Below, one piece after another: positions 41,847-47,333 of a DNA stretch of 47,333 nucleotides. Below the pieces are notes generated by a model. The model was not told where the DNA came from and searched no databases. It saw nothing but the letters and a program-made list of their open reading frames with translations. The stretch is taken from positions 1-47,333 of the forward strand of contig NZ_BMIR01000026.1 of assembly GCF_014642655.1 (NCBI RefSeq), read 5' to 3'. A program made the position numbers and the translations under genes. This DNA is from Pullulanibacillus camelliae (lineage in GTDB: Bacteria > Bacillota > Bacilli > Bacillales > Sporolactobacillaceae). Each line of letters starts with the position of its first letter. Positions within the stretch are counted from its first letter, which is position 1.

Positions 41847-41859
41847 TACAATATTTTTT

Positions 41860-41889
41860 TCATATATTTTGCCCTTGTCCCATATAGAT
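41860..41889 (+). promoter_or_regulatory. Possible sporulation-sigma promoter for cwlD
   Basis: TCATAT (41860-41865) and CATATAGAT (41881-41889) lie about 15 bases apart and resemble the sigma-E/sigma-G consensus. In Bacillus cwlD is transcribed by both. Assignment by eye is weak. Confidence 0.35.
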
Positions 41890-41929
41890 GTATAAGGACA
41901 TGCATTGGTTGGGATGGAGGGTATAATTC

Positions 41930-42643
41930 ATGCAAGGACGTTTTAAAAAGGCAATTATAATATTAGGGGTTTTATTACTTATATTGATACTTAATTATGA
42001 AGTCTTAACAAGAAATTCGTGGGAGCACTGGAACTTGCCTCTAGCGGGCAGAATCATTATATTGGATCCTGGGCATGGGGGTCCGGATGGTGGTGCGGAT
42101 AGCAATGATGTCCAAGAGGATGATATTGCCCTGGAAATAACTAAAAAAGTCAGGGACTACCTTCAAGAGGCCGGGGCGCTTGTTATCATGACACGAGAGC
42201 GCGATGTAGATCTTGCTGATGAAGATACAAAAGGGTTGAGCAATCGTAAATCACAGGACTTGAATAGACGATTGGATATCATCAAAAAGTCTGATCCCGA
42301 TATGTTTATCAGCATTCATTTGAATAAAATACCGTCGTCTAAGTGGCGGGGAGCTCAAACCTTTTATCACCCTAAATCAGATGAGAATAAGAAATTAGCC
42401 TCTTTTATCCAGGATTCCCTTCGTAAGGATCTTGCAAATACAGATCGGCAAGCCAAAGCGATAGAGCACGTATTTCTACTGAAACAATCGACAGTTCCCT
42501 CTTCTTTAGTGGAGGTTGGATTTTTATCTAATGATGTGGAGAGAAGCTTGCTGGTAAAAAATAAGTATCAAAATAAAATAGCCGAGTCGATCTATAAAGG
42601 GATTTTTCGATATTATACAAATGAGAAAGAGCCAGCGTCTTAA
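41930..42643 (+). CDS. cwlD: N-acetylmuramoyl-L-alanine amidase CwlD, cortex type
   Basis: CwlD removes peptide side chains from cortex peptidoglycan so that PdaA can make muramic-delta-lactam, the mark recognised by germination lytic enzymes. The 237-residue protein has one N-terminal membrane or signal segment (about 7-25). An Amidase_3 domain follows, with zinc-ligand segments LDPGHGGPDGGA (about 45-56), an acidic metal ligand and ISIHLN, and the catalytic Glu in SLVEVGFLSN. GATGGAGGG precedes the ATG. It acts in the same pathway as GerD-dependent germination. Confidence 0.92.
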   Translation: MQGRFKKAIIILGVLLLILILNYEVLTRNSWEHWNLPLAGRIIILDPGHGGPDGGADSNDVQEDDIALEITKKVRDYLQEAGALVIMTRERDVDLADEDTKGLSNRKSQDLNRRLDIIKKSDPDMFISIHLNKIPSSKWRGAQTFYHPKSDENKKLASFIQDSLRKDLANTDRQAKAIEHVFLLKQSTVPSSLVEVGFLSNDVERSLLVKNKYQNKIAESIYKGIFRYYTNEKEPAS

Positions 42644-42656
42644 GGGCTCTTTTTTA
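42626..42656 (+). terminator. Terminator overlapping the end of cwlD
   Basis: AAAGAGCC (42626-42633) pairs with GGCTCTTT (42645-42652), followed by TTT. Its left arm is in the last codons of cwlD. Confidence 0.85.
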
Positions 42657-42751
42657 TGTGGGTCAAAGTGTCCGGTCTTTTTAATTTGATTAATTAAAAT
42701 AATCAGTATTTTTTAAAACTGGACTTCTTTTTTTCTTTTTTACTGGGAAAT

Positions 42752-42760
42752 TGTTATACT
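42752..42760 (+). promoter_or_regulatory. Extended -10 promoter for salA
   Basis: TGTTATACT (42752-42760) is an extended -10 element. The -35 region is T-rich with no TTGACA-like hexamer, consistent with an extended -10 promoter. Confidence 0.5.
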
Positions 42761-42787
42761 AAGTGTAGAGTTGAAGGAGGTCTATAT

Positions 42788-43834
42788 ATGATCACGAAAG
42801 AGCACGTCCTTGAAGTGCTTCAAACAGTAACCGATCCACATTTACATAAAAATATTGTTGAGACCAATGGTGTGCGGGAAATCAAAATAGCCGAGTCCTT
42901 TGTGAGCGTCAAGGTCGCCCTCGCTAAAACGCAAACTGCTGAGCAAATGCAGGTTCAACAAGAGATTGTCCAAAAGCTTAAAAAAGCAGGGGCGGAATCT
43001 GTGGGTTTAAGGTTTGAGCCTTTAACCGAAGAAGAAATCGATCAATTAGGTGGTATTCCTGAAGGTCGGCCAACCCTTTTGTCTAAAGGAAGCAAAACAA
43101 AGTTTATTGCCATTGCCAGTGGTAAAGGCGGCGTTGGTAAATCAACGGTGTCGGTTAACCTTGCTGTTGCCTTGAATCGTTTAGGGAAAAAGGTAGGGAT
43201 TCTTGATGCCGATATTTATGGATTTAGCGTTCCTGATATGATGGGGATTGAAAATCGTCCTCAAGTCGTGGACAAGCGGATTATTCCTGTTGAACGCTTT
43301 GGTGTTAAAGTGATTTCCATGGGGTTCTTTGTAGAAGATAATTCTCCAGTCATTTGGCGAGGACCGATGCTTGGAAAAATGTTGAATAATTTCTTTACCG
43401 AAGTGGATTGGGGAGACCTCGATTATTTAATTCTTGATCTTCCTCCTGGAACGGGGGATGTTGCGATGGATGTGCATTCCATGATTCCACATTGTCAAGA
43501 GATTATTGTCACAACGCCTCATGCGACAGCGGCCTTTGTTGCAGCGCGTGCGGGGGCAATGGCCATTAAGACGGAGCATAATATTCTTGGGGTTATCGAG
43601 AACATGTCCTATTTTGAAAGCAAGGTAACTGGAGAGAAGGAGTACGTGTTTGGCAAGGGCGGTGGCGAGAAGCTGAGTGAAGTGCTTGAAACGGATCTTC
43701 TCGGTCAAATTCCTTTGGATCAGCCTGATGAACAAGAGGATGTCTTTGCCCCATCCGTTTATGCAGGAGATCATAGGGTGGGTCAGATCTATATAGAGAT
43801 CGCGACAAAGGTGATTGATAAACTGTCTGATTAA
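42788..43834 (+). CDS. salA: SalA, Mrp/NBP35-family P-loop ATPase regulator
   Basis: SalA of Bacillus is a deviant Walker ATPase that represses scoC and so raises exoprotease expression. The 348 residues have a DUF59-like N-terminal domain (about 1-80) and a P-loop domain with SGKGGVGKST (111-120), DADIYGFSVPDMMG and LDLPPGTGD. The CxxC that binds Fe-S clusters in Mrp/ApbC proteins is absent: the segment after ENMSYF is ESKVTGEKEYVFG. This supports SalA rather than an iron-sulfur carrier. GAAGGAGG precedes the ATG. Confidence 0.88.
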   Translation: MITKEHVLEVLQTVTDPHLHKNIVETNGVREIKIAESFVSVKVALAKTQTAEQMQVQQEIVQKLKKAGAESVGLRFEPLTEEEIDQLGGIPEGRPTLLSKGSKTKFIAIASGKGGVGKSTVSVNLAVALNRLGKKVGILDADIYGFSVPDMMGIENRPQVVDKRIIPVERFGVKVISMGFFVEDNSPVIWRGPMLGKMLNNFFTEVDWGDLDYLILDLPPGTGDVAMDVHSMIPHCQEIIVTTPHATAAFVAARAGAMAIKTEHNILGVIENMSYFESKVTGEKEYVFGKGGGEKLSEVLETDLLGQIPLDQPDEQEDVFAPSVYAGDHRVGQIYIEIATKVIDKLSD

Positions 43835-43843
43835 AGCAAAAGG

Positions 43844-43871
43844 AAAGCCGAGGACCAAGCCTCGGCTTTTT
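43844..43871. terminator. Bidirectional terminator between salA and gerD
   Basis: AAAGCCGAGG (43844-43853) pairs with CCTCGGCTTT (43860-43869), with T's after it on the plus strand. On the minus strand it lies shortly after the gerD stop and is followed by TCCTTTTG, so it can serve both converging genes. Confidence 0.85.
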
Positions 43872-43903
43872 GCAATAGTGTTTGCTCTAGGCGTAGCCAA
43901 GGT

Positions 43904-44503
43904 TTATTGAGAAGCTTGGCTTGCCTTTTGTTCTTCGCTATTGTTTCCTTTTTTCATTTCTTCCTTAACAGTGCTCTCAAGCGCTTGAGTGATCTGTGTA
44001 CGGAAGAGTGGGCTTTCCATGGTTTCGATGATTTCTTTTTGGATTTGTTTTCTAAAGGGTTCCGTTGCTAATAGATCTAAATATTGATCTTGGAGCTCTG
44101 GTGCTTTCAAAATACTCATCATGGATTGCTGATAAGAGGGGTCCTTCATCAATTGTTTAAGTATCTTTTCGTTATTTTTTTGCATGGTCTGAGCCAGTTT
44201 GTTCGAAAATTCAGGGTCAGCAATCATTTGTGTCCACAAGGCTTTTGATTTATCAGAGGTCAGGGAGTCTGTAATCGTTTTTTTTACAAAATCCTGATTC
44301 ATCACGAGTTGCTTTTGAAATTGCTCACTGCCTAATATATCTTGAAGAGCTTTCTTACCCTCATCACTTTTTAGCATATCGATGACCATTTTTTTAGTGG
44401 CTTGGTAATCAGGTTCATTCCCCTGGGTAGAAGGCTGAGAGGAACAGCCTGTTACCAGAAAAATAAACAGAAAAAGATAACATGTCCTACGAAGGGTTTT
44501 CAC
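43904..44503 (-). CDS. gerD: Spore germination lipoprotein GerD
   Basis: GerD is a lipoprotein of the spore inner membrane that clusters germinant receptors into the germinosome. The 199 residues have a signal peptide with a lipobox LVTGC, Cys20 being the lipidated residue. A long helical region (about 35-180) follows, with repeated QxxxxxxLxxDPxF-like units, then a charged tail. The GTG start follows AAAGGAGG by 11 bases. It converges with salA. The gene's presence is strong evidence for spore formation by a Bacillales host. Confidence 0.92.
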   Translation of the reverse strand: MKTLRRTCYLFLFIFLVTGCSSQPSTQGNEPDYQATKKMVIDMLKSDEGKKALQDILGSEQFQKQLVMNQDFVKKTITDSLTSDKSKALWTQMIADPEFSNKLAQTMQKNNEKILKQLMKDPSYQQSMMSILKAPELQDQYLDLLATEPFRKQIQKEIIETMESPLFRTQITQALESTVKEEMKKGNNSEEQKASQASQ

Positions 44504-44698
44504 TTTTGATATAGCCTCCTTTTTCTACAGTATTAGGAAAGGGATAAGAAGACGGTTGATCGATAAGAAGTAGATGATTTAACCTATCCTTTAAGATGGC
44601 GTTCAGAAGGGTATTTTATTCTGAGCAGAAAAATCCTGGTTGGCTTTTTCAGATACCCTTGGTAAAATGAGTGTGACAGATGATTTGGGGGATGTTGG

Positions 44699-45298
44699 GT
44701 GAGCATAAGAAAATGGGTATCGCTTTTTTTGAAAACGTTATTATTGGGCTGCGTTGTAGGGCTAGTCATTGGTATCATTGTGCAATGGCATTCCCAACTA
44801 CACGGCCTTCGTGATGGGCATATCAGTGGATTTTTTATCAACCTTTTTGTCATTTTTGTCCTTGGTGGTCTGTTCAGTGTTATTAGCCAAATGGGTTTTT
44901 TCTTCTATTTAACCTTGCATCGCATTGCTTTAGGAATCTTTCGCTCGCACTCCCGATGGGGGATTGTACAATGGTTTCTCATAGTTGTAACCTTTGTTGA
45001 TTTTATCTATTTACGCTATAAAGCCTTTGGACATGGGGAGAGCGTTATCGGTTATCTTATTCCTCCGGTTGTTCTCTTTATTATTGCGCTTGTGATCGCC
45101 GAGGTGAAAAAGAGAGAAACGAATAAAATTGCTTACATACCTGCTTTGTTTTTTATGTTTGTTGTGACGACACTAGAGTGGTTACCCGTGCTCAGACAAA
45201 AGGAAAACAGCATGTTTTGGGTTATGGGGCTAACCTTGGTTGTCTGCAACGCCTATCAAATGTTAAAATTACATCGTTTATTAAAGGAGACGCAGTGA
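44699..45298 (+). CDS. kbaA: KinB-signalling pathway activation protein KbaA
   Basis: KbaA is a membrane protein needed for the KinB sensor kinase to feed the sporulation phosphorelay. The 199-residue protein has about six hydrophobic segments, including 8-28, 44-70, 88-105, 118-137, 144-160 and 170-185. The length is the same as in Bacillus. The GTG start follows a GGGGGATG site. It is divergent from gerD across a 195-base gap. Confidence 0.9.
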   Translation: MSIRKWVSLFLKTLLLGCVVGLVIGIIVQWHSQLHGLRDGHISGFFINLFVIFVLGGLFSVISQMGFFFYLTLHRIALGIFRSHSRWGIVQWFLIVVTFVDFIYLRYKAFGHGESVIGYLIPPVVLFIIALVIAEVKKRETNKIAYIPALFFMFVVTTLEWLPVLRQKENSMFWVMGLTLVVCNAYQMLKLHRLLKETQ

Positions 45299-45313
45299 CG
45301 GTCTTCTTTTTTT
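45282..45313 (+). terminator. Terminator at the end of kbaA
   Basis: AGGAGAC (about 45285-45291) pairs with GTCTTCT (45301-45307), one pair being G-T, followed by a run of T. Its left arm lies in the last codons of kbaA. Confidence 0.65.
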
Positions 45314-45720
45314 GTACTTGAATTTTCCTGAAGCGATTTAAGGAAAAAGTATAAGTCTCACATCAGCGAACCAAAGTGGGATGGCGCATGACCAAGTTTT
45401 TCAAACGATATAAGGTGGAAAAATTAAAGGGCTCCCCCAATGAATGAGAGAAAAAAATGAAAGCAGTGCGCGGATGTCTATAGAAGGGTGAGAAATTAAG
45501 AGGATAAGACAAAACGAAAGAGATCGACCTCATACCAAACGATAAGATTTTAAAAGTGGCCAGGGAAACCGAAAGCGTAGTCAAAATATGGAGATTTCTT
45601 CGAGAACGGGGCGAAGGTTACTGCATGAATAAACGATGCGTTGTTCAGAGGAAGCTGACGACGAAGCAAGTCTAGCAGACGAAGGAACAGGGGCTTTTTA
45701 GTCTAAGCATCTTACATTTT
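45314..45720. other. Gene-free stretch between kbaA and pdaB
   Basis: About 400 bases with no convincing reading frame on either strand. A minus-strand frame of 73 codons (45363-45584) lacks a ribosome binding site and resembles nothing I know. Codon patterns look random. It leads into the structured element at 45737-45819. Confidence 0.5.
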
Positions 45721-45736
45721 TCAAGGCACTTCGGCT

Positions 45737-45819
45737 AAAAACATCACATCCATGTGATAACACCGAGGCTAGCGCATCCTGCGCGCGTGATGCGGTGCCC
45801 GTGGCAAGCGAATGTTTTT
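45737..45819. repeat. Multi-arm palindromic element
   Basis: An outer stem, AAAAAC (45737-45742) with GTTTTT (45814-45819), encloses three arms. They are ATCAC/GTGAT (45743-45747, 45754-45758), CGCATC/GATGCG (45773-45778, 45789-45794) with a GCGCGC core, and TGCC/GGCA (45796-45799, 45803-45806). It is GC-rich compared with its surroundings. It looks like an intergenic repeat or structured RNA, but no second copy occurs in this window. Confidence 0.45.
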
Positions 45820-45830
45820 TCATGATTTAC

Positions 45831-45877
45831 TCAAAAATCCGAACGCATGCCTTTAAAATTGTGAATGCGTCCGGATT
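45831..45877 (-). terminator. Terminator of pdaB
   Basis: Read on the minus strand, AATCCG-G-ACGCAT pairs with ATGCGT-T-CGGATT (plus 45836-45848 and 45865-45877) and is followed by TTT. It lies 38 bases beyond the pdaB stop. Confidence 0.8.
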
Positions 45878-45914
45878 CTCTATGAGCTGAATACTTCTGT
45901 TCCAGCCCCAAGGC

Positions 45915-46673
45915 CTAATCGATGTTTTCGGTGTTGAGCGTTGAATCAGAAACGAGTTCTGTTAAAGTGACAAAGGTGAAGCCCTTTTGTTTTAGCTCCT
46001 TAATGATGACAGGTAATGCTTTAAGGGTTTGTATGGCTGAATCGGAGCCATGTAGTCTGATAATGCTTCCCTTTTTGGTGTTCTGGATAACCTCCTGAGC
46101 AATCTTTTGTGCATTCTGTGATTTCCAATCTTGCGGATTAACACTCCAAAGGACCATTTGCTGCTGAGTAGTGCCTACGGTCTTGATCACCTCTTTATTG
46201 ATTTTCCCTTCAGGGGGACGGATATAGGTGGGTTTCCCTCCCCCAGCCTTTTCGATCGCTGTATTGGCAAGAGAGATATCCTTCGTGATTTCATTAGATT
46301 TTAGAGCGGTATAAGGTTCGTGATTATAACCATGAGATTCAATTTCAAATCCCTTGCTCTTCATCTCTTCTACTAATTCTGTATGACGCTCCGCCCATTC
46401 ACCTGTAATGAAGATCGTTGCATGAATTCTGTTTTCATCAAGGTAGTCTATTATAGGCTCTAGATTATCGTCTCCCCAGCCGACATCGAAGGTTAAAGCT
46501 GTCTGTTTTTTACTCGTTTCTACATTAGATAAAGCACGCGGCCCATTAGAGGTCGAAAAAACGGTCACTTCTTCATTTTGGATATAGGCAACTAAAGCAG
46601 CAAAGAAGGCGGCAACTAAAATAAATAATAGGTTTTTAATTTTACGCCCATTCAATATCCAGATAAAGAGCAT
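45915..46673 (-). CDS. pdaB: Polysaccharide deacetylase family sporulation protein PdaB
   Basis: PdaB-type protein needed for stable spore cortex in Bacillus. The 252 residues have an N-terminal membrane segment (about 10-28) and a NodB-homology domain from about 48. The first motif is TFDVGWGDD; as in Bacillus PdaB it departs from the usual TFDDG. The second, SHGYNH, keeps both metal-binding histidines. RPPEGKIN and RLHGSD correspond to later motifs. The ATG is taken because GGGAGG is seven bases upstream; a longer TTG start would overlap that site. Confidence 0.88.
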   Translation of the reverse strand: MLFIWILNGRKIKNLLFILVAAFFAALVAYIQNEEVTVFSTSNGPRALSNVETSKKQTALTFDVGWGDDNLEPIIDYLDENRIHATIFITGEWAERHTELVEEMKSKGFEIESHGYNHEPYTALKSNEITKDISLANTAIEKAGGGKPTYIRPPEGKINKEVIKTVGTTQQQMVLWSVNPQDWKSQNAQKIAQEVIQNTKKGSIIRLHGSDSAIQTLKALPVIIKELKQKGFTFVTLTELVSDSTLNTENID

Positions 46674-46691
46674 AGGCTTGCCTCCCGTCAA

Positions 46692-46786
46692 ACGGTTTGT
46701 ACTATTTTATTTTTGTTTGGACAGGATATGACTAGATTACAATTTGAAAACACGAAAACATTTTGGAATGATGGAGTTGATGAAAG
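46692..46786. other. Divergent intergenic region
   Basis: Holds the upstream regions of pdaB (minus) and the small gene (plus). Minus-strand CATATCC is a possible sporulation-type -10 for pdaB, but no matching -35 is clear. Confidence 0.3.
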
Positions 46787-47011
46787 GTGCTTGGTGTCCT
46801 TCTTAGAGATGAAGAAGTAAGAGAGATAGAATACCTTCTAAAAAAGGAGTTAGAAGAATTAAGCACGGAGATGGCGGATGATGAGATGAATCATATTGTT
46901 CGTCGAGCGATGGAGGAGCGATATCAAGGATTGTTTAAAATCATGAAACGTTTTACCCCTAGTGAACAGTGCATAAAGTATTTGCGAAGAGAATACGATG
47001 AAAGTTTTTAG
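46787..47011 (+). CDS. Small conserved protein of unknown function
   Basis: A 74-residue acidic-basic helical protein (LRDEEVREIEYLLKKELEELS, HIVRRAMEERYQ), with no cysteine pair except a single Cys near 62 and no membrane segment. Similar small proteins lie just upstream of rRNA operons in other Bacillales, as far as I recall. The GTG start has GGAG ten bases upstream. Function unknown. Confidence 0.7.
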   Translation: MLGVLLRDEEVREIEYLLKKELEELSTEMADDEMNHIVRRAMEERYQGLFKIMKRFTPSEQCIKYLRREYDESF

Positions 47012-47040
47012 ATTAAAATTCTTATACTGATTGAGACATA

Positions 47041-47069
47041 TTGACACTGACCTATTGGGATGCTAATAT
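47041..47069 (+). promoter_or_regulatory. rRNA operon promoter 1
   Basis: TTGACA (47041-47046), 17 bases, TAATAT (47064-47069), with TG at 47061-47062 giving an extended -10. Confidence 0.55.
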
Positions 47070-47117
47070 ATTTGTCGACACTAAAATTTATGAGCTTATT
47101 GCATAAAATTTTTCACC

Positions 47118-47147
47118 TTGACTCAAACTCGTTTTATGTGATATATT
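47118..47147 (+). promoter_or_regulatory. rRNA operon promoter 2
   Basis: TTGACT (47118-47123), 18 bases, TATATT (47142-47147), with TG at 47139-47140. Confidence 0.6.
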
Positions 47148-47193
47148 ATTCAAGTCGCCATTAAAGAATGTCAGTACTCCATTAAAAAAGTTA

Positions 47194-47223
47194 TTGACGT
47201 CTGATGTGGTTCTGTGTTATGAT
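47194..47223 (+). promoter_or_regulatory. rRNA operon promoter 3
   Basis: TTGACG (47194-47199), 18 bases, TATGAT (47218-47223), with TG at 47215-47216. It is the closest to the rRNA leader. Confidence 0.65.
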
Positions 47224-47333
47224 AATTGAGCTGTCATTGAAAGACAGCGCGATCGTTCTTTTAAAACTGAACAAAAGCCAAGCGCAAAAAGGGAAACCTT
47301 TTAAATGACGCCAAGATTTAACTTTTAACCATA
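47224..47333 (+). other. Leader of an rRNA operon (16S gene beyond the window)
   Basis: A small hairpin CTGTC/GACAG (47231-47235, 47243-47247) precedes GTTCTTTTAAAACTGAACAAAAG (from 47255), the pattern seen in Bacillus rRNA leaders around boxA and just before 16S rRNA. The 16S gene itself has not begun by 47333. Confidence 0.7.

Noticed and set aside
44584-44853. 89-codon minus-strand frame overlapping the start of kbaA
   Set aside because: It is antisense to kbaA and shows no family features; kbaA is clearly the real gene.
45363-45584. 73-codon minus-strand frame in the kbaA-pdaB gap
   Set aside because: No ribosome binding site, no recognisable family and low-complexity hydrophobic/serine content; probably chance.

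Overview
The window is chromosomal DNA from an endospore-forming Firmicute of the order Bacillales. The gene order is the classic Bacillus layout around the ribosomal-protein superoperon, and sporulation and germination genes (sigH, cwlD, gerD, kbaA, pdaB) sit within or beside it. Predicted proteins look closest to Bacillus-like homologues. I cannot name the genus from sequence alone. Almost all genes read left to right; only gerD and pdaB are on the minus strand.

Region by region: (1) 173-3906, a tightly packed cysE-cysS-mrnC-rlmB-rae1 operon (cysteine synthesis, cysteinyl-tRNA synthetase, rRNA maturation and methylation, ribosome-associated RNase). (2) 3981-5734, sigH, then rpmG-secE-nusG. 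(3) 5910-8241, rplK-rplA and rplJ-rplL, with visible autoregulatory leader structures: two L1-type sites and an L10-type leader carrying an attenuator. (4) 8421-16375, ybxB (rRNA methyltransferase family) and rpoB-rpoC. (5) 16459-21152, rplGB-rpsL-rpsG-fusA-tuf, ending in a strong terminator. (6) 21292-36060, the S10-spc-alpha cluster from rpsJ to rplQ, led by two sigma-A promoters and a structured leader. It includes secY, adk, a KOW protein, infA, rpmJ and rpoA. (7) 36245-40545, the ECF transporter energising module ecfA1-ecfA2-ecfT, truA, then rplM-rpsI with its own promoter and terminator. (8) 40546-41400, a decayed toxin-antitoxin locus. (9) 41406-46673, ybaK, cwlD, salA, gerD (minus), kbaA, a 600-base gene-free stretch with a structured element, and pdaB (minus). 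(10) 46787-47333, a small conserved gene, then three tandem promoters and the leader of an rRNA operon whose 16S gene starts beyond the window.

Most of the window is highly conserved housekeeping DNA. The points that depart from expectation are: rpoA lacks about 26 bases at its 5' end, so the canonical first seven residues are out of frame with the rest; map (methionine aminopeptidase) is absent from its usual place between adk and the KOW gene; an AbrB-type antitoxin and Doc-type toxin pair between rpsI and ybaK is disrupted by frameshifts and a stop; and several inverted repeats coincide with promoters. I see no convincing novel multi-gene system.
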